Positions 44,901-55,182 of a DNA stretch of 64,000 nt are shown piece after piece (position 1 is the stretch's first letter; every line of letters starts with the position of its first letter). Source of the stretch: Panulirus ornatus. Its lineage: Eukaryota; Arthropoda; Malacostraca; Decapoda; Palinuridae. The translations under genes were made by a program, and so were the position numbers. The notes under the pieces were generated by a model that saw nothing but the letters and a program-made list of their open reading frames with translations, was not told where the DNA came from and searched no databases. The DNA is taken from the NCBI RefSeq assembly GCF_036320965.1, contig NC_092231.1, positions 26,703,394 to 26,767,393 on the forward strand, given 5' to 3'.

Positions 44901-46385
44901 ACTTTACTTTAAAGTACCCCCACTAGTACCCATCTCTTACTCAAAACGCTGATACACAAATCACGCTCCAAAACACTTGCCTTCATGATCTTTTTTTACC
45001 CTCCAATATCAGTTTTACTTTATCAATCTAAATTTTTCACCTTACCTTTTTTACCGCTTCCACATCTCTTCAGAAATAGTGATTCCTTTCGTTTAAATCT
45101 TGCGTTCACCAACCCCCGACTTCACTCTGAAGACATCTCCAAAACCCTTCTTTCCCTTTTACCCTTAAGCTTTGTTTCACTCAGAGCCGAACACTTCAGT
45201 TTCTTTCCCGAAACTACTTCCTGTCTCTCTTTCCATTTGGTTCATCCACACACGTTTTAGACACCCTACTCTACCTTTAAGGAGGATGAGCTCTCCCCCG
45301 TGGCTCCTTCTGTTCCTTTTAGATATTGAAATACAAGAAGGTGAAGGTTTCCAGGTCCCTACTTCCACCCCCCTTTTGGCGCCTTTTACGAATGCAGGGA
45401 ATAAGAGGGAGAAATCTTTCTCCCCCACCTAGGTAATAACAAGTTGTAAAATGAGAGGGATGGAGTGAATTTTTGAAGGTTTTTGAAAGTGTGTAATGAT
45501 AGAGTGGTGATATAGGGGTTTTTGGGTTGAGGGGGTTGTGAAGTGAGGGGTCAGGGGAATGATCTGGTAAACAAAAAGGTTGTAAAAGCTTTGGGAAGAG
45601 AAAGCGGAAAAGGCGGGGTTTTGGATGGTATTGCTGTGGAATTTATTAAAAAGGGGTGACTTTGTTCCCTTGGGGGGAATTCAATGTTGTATGGTTCTGG
45701 TGAAGTCCTGAGGATTGGCGGAATGCATGCATATGCCTTTAAAAAGGGAAAGGGGGATAAAAGAGTTTTTAAAAGTTACAAGGAAAAAATTTGTTGTTTT
45801 TTGAAAAAATTTTGGGGGGGTATCGTCGAGAGGGTCAAGGCATTACAGGCACCGTTTGGGGAGGAGCATTTGGTTTCAAAATGGTAGAGGTGTGGGGGAT
45901 CAGGTGTTTGTTTTGAAGAAATATGTGAGAAATACTTAGAAAAGAAAATGATTAGTATGACTTTTTGGGATTTGGAGAAGGCATATGATAGATTTTGATA
46001 AAGATCTCTTGGGGGGTAGTAAGAGATATGGTGGGGGAGGTAATTGTAGAAGCATGAAAATTTTTTTTCGGGATGAAGCATGTGATGATAGGAGAGAGGA
46101 AATGAGTGGTTCCCGGGAAATGCGATTTCGGCGGGGCTGATTTTTCCCCAGGGTTTTTGATTCTTTTAGGGGGTGTTGTTAGGGGGTGAATGCAAGAGTT
46201 TTGGAGGGGGGCAATATGAGTCTTTTTGGGGAAAAGGGGGTTTGGGGAAGTGAGTCATTTTTTTGTTCGCCGTGTACAGTCTGGGACTATTCTGGTGAAA
46301 AACTGCAGAAGTTGGTGCTGAGTGAAAGTGCTGAAAAAAAAAAAGTAGAGAAAATTGAAAAAAGAGAAAGGTTATTAGGTTCGTG
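41905..46385. repeat. Error-rich duplicate of 36452-41213
   Basis: The order of parts is the same as in 36452-41213: plus-strand LINE 3' end, minus-strand LINE from 3'UTR to EN, tail-only insertion (~44545-44790), remaining EN and 5'UTR, then plus-strand LINE from linker to RT palm (~45430 onward). Differences are almost all single-base losses and homopolymer changes, and the copy is about 280 bp shorter. No frame is worth annotating. It is probably an assembly artefact. Confidence 0.82.
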
Positions 46386-47041
46386 GGTTGAGGCAAGTCA
46401 AGGGAGGAAAAGGTTCGGGGAGCGTTAAAGAATGGGGGAAAAAGCGAGAACTTTATCTCGGAGAGCAAAAAGGGGTATCTTAAAAGGAATATGGTTCCAA
46501 CAATGTTATAGGTTGTGAGGAGGCAAGATGGTTGGCAGGGGAGGTGGATGTGGGGAAATGAGATTTTTTGGGACAAATTTGGTGTGATTGGTTTTTTAAT
46601 AAAAAAGGGGAGAGAGATTTTGGGAAAATAAAAGAGTGTGGTTGAGAAGCACAAGGGGTTATTAAAAAAGGTTGGTACTGGGGGAAATGAGTGGGAAAAG
46701 TTTGACAAAGAGGATATCGTGTCAGGGGTGGGGGAAAACGAGGAGAATGGGGGCCAAATGGAGGCGGAAGGATGTTGTGAAAAAGTTTTTGAGCGATCGG
46801 GAGGGAAAAAAGTGTGAAAAGGAAAAGGTGAATTGGAATGATGTGGATACCGGGGTTGACGCTGTCGACGTGAATCGTCTGGGTAAAAAGGAAGGTTTGT
46901 GAGCCTGGATATGGAAAGGGACCAAAAAGAGTGTGAAAAAATTGGGCCCTTTGTTTTTCATTTCCGGGCTACCTTGCCACCGCGGGGGGGGGGGGGTGTC
47001 TTTTTATGTGGGGTAGGGTGGTGGAGGGAAGAATGAAGGCA

Positions 47042-47045
<4 letters not shown>
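46386..47045 (+). mobile_element. LINE CTD and long-type 3'UTR start, error-rich
   Basis: It continues the duplicate's plus-strand LINE with a CTD that differs from 41214-41880 (CTCGGAGAGC instead of CTCGGAAAGC) and a long-type 3'UTR with internal module (~46960-47030). It is followed by a T run of about 30 bases. Confidence 0.65.
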
Positions 47046-47078
<33 letters not shown>

Positions 47079-47145
47079 TATTTTTTATATATATAATATT
47101 AAATATAAATAAATATATATATATAATATATATATATATAATTTT
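47046..47145. repeat. Poly-T and AT-rich low-complexity tract
   Basis: A T run at 47045-47075 followed by irregular AT-rich sequence to ~47142. Other copies have regular (AT)n here, so this may be a mis-called microsatellite. Confidence 0.8.
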
Positions 47146-47503
47146 ATAAAAAATTTGATATGTCTGTGTATTTACATTTATGTATACATTGAAATGATAC
47201 TATGAATGGGGGTGTGTGGGATGTATGTATATGCATGTGTATGTGGGGGGGTTGGGCCTTCATTTGTCTTTTTCCTTGCATACCCCACTAAGGGGAGACA
47301 GCGTCAAAGTATAAAAAATAAATAATAAATGTATATGTATGTTATGTTTGAAATGTAGGGATTTTATGTGGTGTGAGATTTTGTAAAACGTGTATTGGGG
47401 GTTTTGGGTTGGGGCCCCTTCCCATCTGTTTCCTACGCTACCTCACTAATGCGGGGATGGGGGTTAAGTATATTAAAATTAAATATAAATATATATATAT
47501 ATA
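47146..47503 (+). mobile_element. Two LINE tails in tandem, error-rich
   Basis: The first tail (about 47150-47330) ends GGGGAGACAGCGTCAAAGTA then AATAAATAATAAAT. The second (about 47331-47495) ends with a degraded module and GTATATTAAAATTAAATATA. Each holds only the last ~150 bp of the LINE. Clean sequence returns near 47500. Confidence 0.72.
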
Positions 47504-48386
47504 AGTTTGAATGGAGAAAAATTGGAGGAAGTGAAGTGGTTTAGATATCCGGGAGTGGGCCTAGCAGCGAATGGAACCATGGAAGTGAGTCACAGGGTGG
47601 GTAGGGGGCAAAGGTTCTGGGAGTGATCAAGAATATGTGGAGGGAGAGAATGTTGTCTCAGAGAGCAAAAATGGGTATGTTTGAAGGAACAGTAGTTCCA
47701 ACACTGTTATATGGGTGTGAGGTATGGGTAATAGATAGGGTTGTATGGAGGAGGGTAGATGTGTTGGACATGAAAGGTTTGAGGACAATTAGTGGTGTGA
47801 GGTAGTTTGATCAAGTAAGTAATGAAAGGGTGAGAGAGATGTGAGGAAATAAAAAGAGTGTGGTTGAGAAAGCAGAAGAGAGTATGTTGAAATAATTTGG
47901 TCATATGGAGAGAATGAGTGAGGAAAGATTGACAGAAAGAATAAATGAGTCAGAGGTGGAGGAAACCAGAAGCAGAAGACCAAATTGGAGGTGGAAAGAT
48001 GGAGTACAAAAGAATTTGAGCAATTGGAGCCTGACCATACAGGGAGGGTGAGAGACGTGCAAGGAATAGAGTGAATTGGAGTGATGGGCTACATTGGGGT
48101 CAACGTGCTGTCAGTGATCTGAACCAGAGCATGTGAAAAATTGAGGATATCCCTTAGAAAGGTCTGTGGGGCCTGAATGTGGATAGGGAGCTGTGGTTTT
48201 GGTGCATTACACATGAAAGCTAGAGACTGAGTGTGAACGAATGTAGTCTTTTTTGTCTGTTTTTCTGGCGCTACCTCGCTGAAGCAGGGGGCTGCAATGC
48301 TGTTTCCTGTGGGACGGGGTAGTGCCAGGAATGGATGAAGGCAAGCAAGTATAATTTGTACATGTGCATATATGTCTGCATTTATA
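47504..48386 (+). mobile_element. LINE fragment, CTD and partial 3'UTR
   Basis: It starts at the SLNGEKLEE position, with a CTD in broken frames (47623-47805, INVWRERMLSQRAKMGMFEG-like) and GRPNWRWK readable near 47975. The 3'UTR includes the internal module (48265-48300) and is cut near 48386, where RT of the next copy begins. Confidence 0.83.
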
Positions 48387-50334
48387 TATGACAGAGTCAG
48401 GGAGAATTTTTTGGTAAACAGAGAAGAGGTAGTGAAAGCTTTGCAGAAGATGAAAGCCAGCAAGACAGCAGGTTTGGATGGAATTACAGTGGGATTTATT
48501 AAAAAGGGGGTAACTGTGTTGTTGAATGGTTGGTAAGGATATTCAATGTGTATATGGATCATGGTGAAGTGTCTGAGGATTGTCAGAATGCATGCATAGT
48601 GCCATTGTACAAAGGCAAAGGGGATAAAGGTGGATGTATAGATTACAGAGCCATAAGTTTGTTGAGTATTCCTAGAAAATTATATGAGAGGGTATTGATT
48701 GAAAGGTAAAGGCATGTACAGAGCATCAGATTGGAGAAATGCAGTGCAGTTTCAGAAGTAGTAGAGGATGTCTGGTTCAGGTGTTTGCTTTGAAGAATGT
48801 ATGTGAGAAATACTTAGAAAAATCAGATGGATTTGTATGTGGCATTTATGGATCTGGAGGAGGCATATGATAGGATTGATAGAGATGCTTTGTGGAAGGT
48901 TTGAAGAGTATATGGTGTGGGAGGTAAGTTGCTAGAAACAGTGAAAAGTTTTTACCAAGGATGTAAGGCATGTGTACGAATAAGAAGAGAGGAGGGCTCC
49001 CAGTGAATTTTGGTTTGCAGCAGGGGTGCGTGTTGTCTCTATGGTTGTTTAATTTGTTTATGGATGGGGTGGTTAGGGAGGTGAATGAAGAGTTTTGGAG
49101 AGAGGGGCAAGTATGTACTCTGTTGTGGATGAGAGAGCTTGTTAAGTGGGTCAGTTGTTGTTCGCTGATGATACAGCGCTGGTGGCTGATTCTGGTGAGA
49201 AACAGCAGAAGTTGGTGACTGAGTTTGGTAAAGTGTGTGAAAGAAGAAAGTTGAGGGTAAATGTGAATAAGAGCAAGGTAATTAGGTTTATTAGGGTTGA
49301 GGGACAAGTTAATTGGGAGGTAAGTTTAAATGGAGAAAAACTGGAGGAAGTTAAGTGTTTTAGATATCTATGAGTGGACTTAGCAGCGGACAGAACCAAG
49401 GAAGCGGAAGTGAGTCACAGGGTGGGGGTAGGGGGCGAAGGTTCTGGGAGCATTGAAGAATGTGTGAAAGGCGAGAAAATTGTCTCGAAGAACAAAAATG
49501 GGCATGTTTGAAGGAATAGTGGTTCCAACAATGTTATATGGTTGTGAGGCATAAGTATATAGATAGGGTTGTGTGGATGAGGGTGGATTTGTTGGAAATG
49601 AAATGTTTGAGGACAATGTGTGGTGTGAGATGGTTCGATCGAGTAAGTAATGAAAGGGTAAGAGAGATGTGTGGTAATAAAAAGAGTATGGTTGAGAGAG
49701 CAGAAGAGAGGTGTGTTGAAAGGAAACGTTTGGTCACTTGGAGAGAATGAGTGAGGAAAGATTGACAAAGAGGGTATACATGTCAGAGATGGAGAGAATG
49801 AGTGAGAAAAGATTGACAAAGAGGGTATACATGTCAGAGGTAGAGGGAACAGAGAGAACCAGGAGACCAAATTAGAGGTGAAAGGATGGAGTGAAAAAGA
49901 ATTTTGAACGATCTGGGCCTGAACATACAGGAGGGTGAAAGGCGTGCAAGGAATAGAGTGAATTGGAATGATGTGGTATACCGGGGTCAACCTGCTGTCA
50001 GTGGATTGAACCAGGGCATGTGAAGCGTCTGGGGTAAACCATGGAAAGTTTTGTGGGGCCTGGATGTGGAAAGGGAGCTGTGGTTTCAGTGCATTAAACA
50101 TGACAGCTGGAGAATGAGTGTGAACGAAGGTGGCCTTTGTTGTGCTTTCTTGGCTCTACCTCGCGCGCATGGGTGTGTATGTGCTGTTTCTCATGTGTGG
50201 CGGGTTGGCAACGGAAATGGATGAAGGCAGCAAGTATGGATATATACATGTGTATATATGTTTATGTCTGTGTATGTTTATGTATGTATTTGTTGAAATG
50301 TATAGGTATGTATATGTGCGTGTGTGGGGATTTA

Positions 50335-50367
<33 letters not shown>

Positions 50368-50515
50368 CTGTGTGTGTGAGTGCATGTATATGTCTGTGTA
50401 TATGTATGTATACGTGTATATGAGTTGGTGGGCTATTCTTTGTTTGTTTCCTTGTGCTACTTCGCTAACGCGGGAGACATTGGCAAAGTATAATGAATGA
50501 ATATAATACATATAT
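48387..50515 (+). mobile_element. LINE copy, RT through complete 3'UTR
   Basis: Fingers (48420-48700), motif A region with a Glu-Glu change (DLEEAYDRIDRDALW), palm with QLLFADDTALVADSGEK at 49146-49200, and CTD at 49380-49990 with a 52-bp tandem duplication (49740-49842). The complete 3'UTR is at 49990-50515, where the AT-rich part has grown a (GT)n tract (50335-50360). Stops and indels throughout. Confidence 0.85.
49740..49842 (+). repeat. Tandem duplication of a 52-bp CTD segment
   Basis: Units 49740-49791 and 49792-49842 both read GAGAATGAGTGAG(G/A)AAAGATT, then GACAAAGAGGGTATACATGT and CAGAG. The segment encodes ERMSEERLTKRVYMSE and is single in the other copies. Confidence 0.88.
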
Positions 50516-50979
50516 TGGAAAGAAAAAGATTTTGAGTGATCGGGGCCTGAACATGCAGGAGGGTGAAAGGCGTGCAAGGAATAGAGTGAATTGGAACGAT
50601 GTGGTATACCGGGGTCGACGTGCTGTTAATCGATTGAACCAGAGCTTGTGAAGCGTCTGGGGTAAACCATGGAAAGTTCTGTGGTGCCTGGTTGTGGAAA
50701 GGGAGCTGTGGTTTCGGTGTATTATTACATGTTATTTCATGTGTGGCGGGGTGGCGATGGGAATGAATAAGGGCAGACAGTATGAATTATGCACATGTGT
50801 ATATATGTATATGTATGTGTGTGTATATATAGGTATACGTTGAGACTTATTTGCGTGTGTGGACATGTATGTATATACATGTGTATGTGGGTGGGTTGGG
50901 CCATTTCTTTCGTCTGTTTCCTTGCGCTACCTCGCCAACACGGGAGACAGCGACAAAGCAAAATAAATTAATAAATAAA
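50516..50979 (+). mobile_element. LINE fragment, last CTD codons and 3'UTR
   Basis: It begins at AAAAAGATTTTGAGTGATCG, codes RGLNMQEGERRARNRVNWND and VVYRGRRAVNRLNQ, then a partly deleted 3'UTR and tail module (50920-50955) with an AAATAAATTAATAAATAAAT tail. It follows another LINE tail directly. Confidence 0.84.
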
Positions 50980-51140
50980 TATGTATACATTGAAATGTAT
51001 AGGTATGTATATGTGCGTGTGTGGACGTGTATGTATATACATGTGTATGTAGGTGGGTTTGGCCATTCTTTCGTCTGTTTCCTTGGGCTACCTCGCTGAC
51101 GCGGGAGACAGCGACAAAGTATAATGATAATAATATTATA
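50980..51140 (+). mobile_element. Tail-only LINE fragment
   Basis: About 160 bp, from ATGTATACATTGAAATGTAT to the tail module and GACAAAGTATAATGATAATA. It forms a run of three successive LINE 3' ends with the two preceding features. Confidence 0.83.
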
Positions 51141-51333
51141 ATTGGAAAGAATCACAATTTTGCGTGTGATCAGGTATATTCCTATGAGTCCAAGGGGAAA
51201 ATGAAACACGATAAGTTCCCAAGTGCACTTTCATGTAATATTCTCATCATCAGGGGAGATACAAGAGAGAAATATAACAGGGCAGTTGATATACAACGAA
51301 GAGACGTAGCTGGGACACCATTTGGTAAACATG

Positions 51334-51335
<2 letters not shown>
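51141..51335 (+). mobile_element. Penelope-like terminal repeat fragment
   Basis: It reads TTGGAAAGAATCACAATTTT, AAAATGAAACACGATAAGTT, then GGGGAGATACAAGAGAGAAA and GATATACAACGAAGAGACGT to ATTTGGTAAACATGCG. It is the full outer arm, including the 5' extension that other copies show only at their 3' side in inverted form. It ends at an (AT)n array where the body would start. Confidence 0.78.

Positions 51336-51406
<71 letters not shown>
51336..51406. repeat. (AT)n microsatellite
   Basis: A pure AT tract of about 71 bp between the Penelope arm and a minus-strand LINE tail. Confidence 0.97.
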
Positions 51407-51409
<3 letters not shown>

Positions 51410-51527
51410 TTATTTTATTATACTTAATTGCTGTTTCCCAAGTCAGTGTGGTAGCACCAGGAAACAACCAAAGAATGGCCCACCCACTCATATACACATA
51501 TACATACATATACACAGACATATACAT

Positions 51528-51570
<43 letters not shown>
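51407..51570 (-). mobile_element. Tail-only LINE fragment ending in (CA)n
   Basis: ACTTATTTTATTATACTTAA then the tail module with AT changes (CCAAGTCAGTGTGGTAGCAC), the GGCCCACCCACTCATATACA block and a (CA)n tract at 51530-51567. A second minus-strand tail begins directly after it. Confidence 0.82.
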
Positions 51571-51573
<3 letters not shown>

Positions 51574-52238
51574 ACGCTTATTTTGTTAAACTTAATCGCT
51601 GTTTCCCAAGTCAGTGAGGTAGCACCAGGAAACAGACGAAGAATGGCCCACCCATTCATATACACATATATATGCATAAACGTCCATAGACGCACATATA
51701 CATACATATACATATCAACATACACAGACATACACATATATACACATGTACATATTCATTCTTGCTTGCCTTCATCCATATTTGGCACTACCCCGCCTCA
51801 CAGAAAACAGCATCGCAACCCCCTGCTTCATCGAGGTAGTGCCAAGAAAATGGACAAAAAGGCTACATTCGTTCACACTCAGTCTCTAGCTGTCATGTGT
51901 AATGCACTGAAACCACAGCTTCCTATCCACATCCAGGCCTTACACACCTTTCTTTGGTTTACCTCAGATGTTTCACATGCCTTGGTTCAGTCCATTGACA
52001 GCACATCAACCACGGTATACCACATAGTACTAATTCACTCTGTTCCTTGCACACCTCTTACCTTCCAATAGGTCAGGCCCCAATCACTCAAAATCCTTTT
52101 TACTCCATCTTTCCACCTCCAATTTGGTCTCCTGCTTCTCCTTGTTCTCTTCACCTCTGACACATTTATCCTCTTTAGTTCTTTATACCTCTGTAGTTTG
52201 AACACTCACCTTTACCCCCTTTGCCTTTGTACAATGGC
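51571..52238 (-). mobile_element. LINE copy with internal deletion, 3'UTR, CTD end and RT finger
   Basis: The tail module is at 51590-51630, complete long-type 3'UTR to ~51960, end of the CTD to ~52180, then a jump to the CSNYRG/LYKGKG finger region (52185-52238, antisense TACCTCTGTAGTTTGAACAC). About 1 kb of RT palm and CTD is missing. It is cut at 52238 in the PLYK codons. Confidence 0.82.
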
Positions 52239-52645
52239 ACTTGTCCTTCTAGGACAAGTAGGATTCACTGACAAACTGGCGTAGAGTAAACCTTTACTGG
52301 TGTTAATTTCATTAGATAATTTACATAAAGACTTTGTTTATCGTCACAGTTGGCTTCCTTGTTAGAGCATACAAAATGTAATCCGTAGCCTAGGCACACA
52401 AACAGTTGGCTCCCTTGTTAGAGCACACAAAAACGTAATCCGCTCCTTTGTTAAAGCACACAAAGTGTAATCCGTAGCCTAGGACACACAAAGAATCCTT
52501 GTCCAGTTGTTTATTGGACAGGTTTACCACAAAGGAAGGGTTTGTGTTCATAGTCCAATTACTGTTCATGATGAAATGGTCTAACTTACAGGTCAAGTGC
52601 CTTTGAAGTCTATTTCATTCACTTCTTAATCTAGAGTAGCAGTAG
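52239..52645. other. Unassigned sequence with a hairpin and a triple tandem repeat
   Basis: No gene is recognised. It opens with a perfect hairpin (CTTGTCC 52240-52246, GGACAAG 52252-52258). Three imperfect tandem units follow (52346-52401, 52402-52441, 52442-52491) around a TTGTTAGAGCACACAAA core and GTAATCCGTAGCCTAGG; the middle unit lacks the GTAGCCTAGG end. It could be the 5' part of the adjoining Penelope copy or unrelated DNA; nothing like it is elsewhere in the window. Confidence 0.65.
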
Positions 52646-53419
52646 TCCAGAGTTAAAACATCAACATTCCAGTCTGTGTTCCGAAGGGCATTTTATATAT
52701 GTAGTCTAGAGTTTATTGCTGACGAGTTTGAGAAGATATATTTCATTAGATCCAAATTAAAGTATCCTAGATCTTTCATTGATAAATCTCTTAAAATGGC
52801 AAAAACATCATTTTTTAGAGTTAAACCCAAATCTAGCCTTGACACCAAGAACCTTTTAGTTTTCCCTTTTTAAAAGTAATGATTTTACTTCACTTCCCAT
52901 GTTGCTTAAATCCTCTAATGTAAATATTTTCTTCAGCAACAACAATACTATAATGAATATAGTAATCAGGAAGTTACAAGAAGGTTCCGCAGGATGCATT
53001 TATAAAGTACCATGTAAAAACTGTGAAAAGTTTTATGTTGGGCAGACTGATAAGAATCTTTCTGTTAGACTTAAGCAACATAGACATAGAAAAGAACAGT
53101 ACAAAAATCAAATGCCTTGTTCAATCATGTTGAAAATTATGATCATTGTAATGCCATCTTGGTTATTAACTTTAGTTCCTGTACCACGAGAAATATTGTT
53201 TAATCTTCTATTGGTGATTACACAAAGAACTGTAACATTATTACTAGTGAAGGATAGCTTTATTGTTAAAATTTGTAAACAATTCCCTTTCTTGCCCACG
53301 TGATAAATTTTGATACGCACGTTGCCGGACTTGAACTCTCCCAATCTCTATTTGGGTAGTCACTTCTTTACCAAATGGTGTCCTAGCTATATTTCTTTCC
53401 TGTATCTCCCCTGATGATG
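52646..53419 (+). mobile_element. Penelope-like element, C-terminal coding part and inverted 3' arm
   Basis: The body (52646-53303) aligns with 20560-21110 of the first copy. The 3' arm (53285-53419, minus-strand sense ACGAAGAG-type arm with CCAAATGGTGTCCTAGCTAT) ends at CCCCTGATGATG, where it joins a LINE 3'UTR at a shared TGTGTGGCGG. No left arm is found next to it. Confidence 0.8.
52676..53303 (+). pseudogene. Penelope-like RT tail and GIY-YIG endonuclease, frameshifted
   Basis: Frame 52676-52873 holds the post-RT stretch (FRRAFYICSLEFIADEF, SLDTKNLLV). Frame 52899-53303 holds the GIY-YIG domain: CIY at residues 33-35, the Cys pair C39/C42 typical of Penelope elements (VPCKNCEKF), YVG at 46-48, then R57 and H61 in RLKQH. 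After a frame change near 53105 the plus-one frame continues NALFNHVENYDHCN and RNIV, and the codon where the catalytic Glu is expected is TAA. The endonuclease is therefore dead, although its N-terminal half looks little decayed. Confidence 0.82.

Positions 53420-53937
<518 letters not shown>

Positions 53938-54022
<85 letters not shown>
53938..54022. repeat. (AT)n microsatellite
   Basis: A pure TA tract of about 83 bp between a plus-strand tail and an inverted tail. Confidence 0.97.
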
Positions 54023-54027
<5 letters not shown>

Positions 54028-54185
54028 ATTTTGCTTTGTTGCTGTCTCCCGCGTTAGCGAGGTAGCATGGGTGGACGTGTATGTATATACATGTATATGT
54101 GGGTGGGTTAGGCCATTCTTTCGCCTGTTTCCTTGCGCTACCTCAGTAACGCGGGAGACAGCGACAAAGCAAAATAGATAAATAA

Positions 54186-54189
<4 letters not shown>
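54023..54189. mobile_element. Head-to-head pair of LINE tail modules
   Basis: A minus-strand tail module (54023-54066, TTTTGCTTTG-type then CTGTCTCCCGCGTTAGCGAG) is followed directly by a plus-strand tail (54067-54189) ending CGCGGGAGACAGCGACAAAG and AATAGATAAATAAATAAA. The two modules are inverted copies about 80 bp apart and would form a hairpin. Confidence 0.8.

Positions 54190-54242
<53 letters not shown>
54190..54242. repeat. (AT)n microsatellite
   Basis: A pure TA tract of about 52 bp after a LINE tail; a second short TA run is at ~54261-54281 inside the next UTR. Confidence 0.95.
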
Positions 54243-54245
<3 letters not shown>

Positions 54246-54760
54246 ATACATCTCAACTTATACATATATATATATATATATACACACACAGACTATATGT
54301 GTACATAATGCATACTGTCTGCCCTTATTCATTCCCATCACCACCCCGCCACACATGAAATGACAACCCCCTCCCCCGGCACGTGCGCGAGGTAGCGCTC
54401 GGAAAAGACAATAAAGGCCACATGCGTCCACACTCAGTCTCTAGCTGTCATGTAATAATGCACCGAAACCACAGCTCCCTTTCCACATCCAGGCCCCACA
54501 GAACTTTCCATGGTTTACCCCAGACGCTTCACGTGCCCTGGGTCAATCCATTGACAGTACGTCGACCCCGGTATACCACATTGTTCCAATTCACTCTGTT
54601 CCTTGCACGCCTTTCACCCTCCTGCATGTTCAGGTCCCGATCACTTAAAATCTTTTTCACTCCATCTTTCCACCTCCAATTTGGTCTCCCACTTCTTCTC
54701 GTTCCCTCCATCTCTGACACATATATCCTCTTGGTCAATCTTTCCTCACTCATTCTCTCG
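54243..54760 (-). mobile_element. LINE fragment, 3'UTR and CTD end
   Basis: A long-type 3'UTR without the terminal module (54243-54530) and CTD frame 54529-54753, from MSEERLTKRIYVSEMEG and GRPNWRWKDG to VNGLTQG. It ends at ~54760 where a plus-strand 3'UTR begins. Confidence 0.84.
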
Positions 54761-55111
54761 GTGCATTATTACATGACAGCTAGAGACCGAGTGTGAACGA
54801 ATGGGGCCTTTGTTTTCCTAGCGCTACCTCACGTACATGAGAGGGGAGGGGGTTGTTATTTCATGTGTGGCAGGGTGGCGATGGGAATGAATAAAGGCAG
54901 ACAGTATGGATTATGTACATATGTATATATGTATATGTCTGTGTGTGTATATATATGTATACGTTGAGATGTATAGGTATGTATATTTGCGTGTGTGGAC
55001 GTGTATGTATATACATGTGTATGTGGGTGGGTTGGGCCATTCTTTCGTCTGTTTCCTTGCGCGACCTCGCTAACGCGGGAGACTGCGACAAAGCAAAATA
55101 GAAATAAGAAA

Positions 55112-55128
<17 letters not shown>
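54761..55128 (+). mobile_element. LINE 3'UTR-only fragment with poly-A
   Basis: From GTGCATTATTACATGACAGC through the internal module (~54818-54850), the GGCAGACAGTATGGATTATG block and the terminal module (55055-55090) to an AAATAAG + A(20) tail at 55109-55128. Confidence 0.85.

Positions 55129-55181
<53 letters not shown>
55129..55181. repeat. (AT)n microsatellite
   Basis: A pure AT tract of about 53 bp following a poly-A tail and directly preceding the 5' truncation point of a young LINE. Confidence 0.96.

Positions 55182-55182
<1 letters not shown>

Noticed and set aside
47046..47145. Poly-T run as the poly-A tail of a minus-strand LINE
   Set aside because: No LINE tail module follows on the minus strand, and the region is within error-rich sequence, so the run is probably a mis-called AT tract.
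52346..52491. CRISPR or satellite array
   Set aside because: There are only three imperfect contiguous units of unequal length and no spacer structure. It is reported as a local tandem repeat instead.
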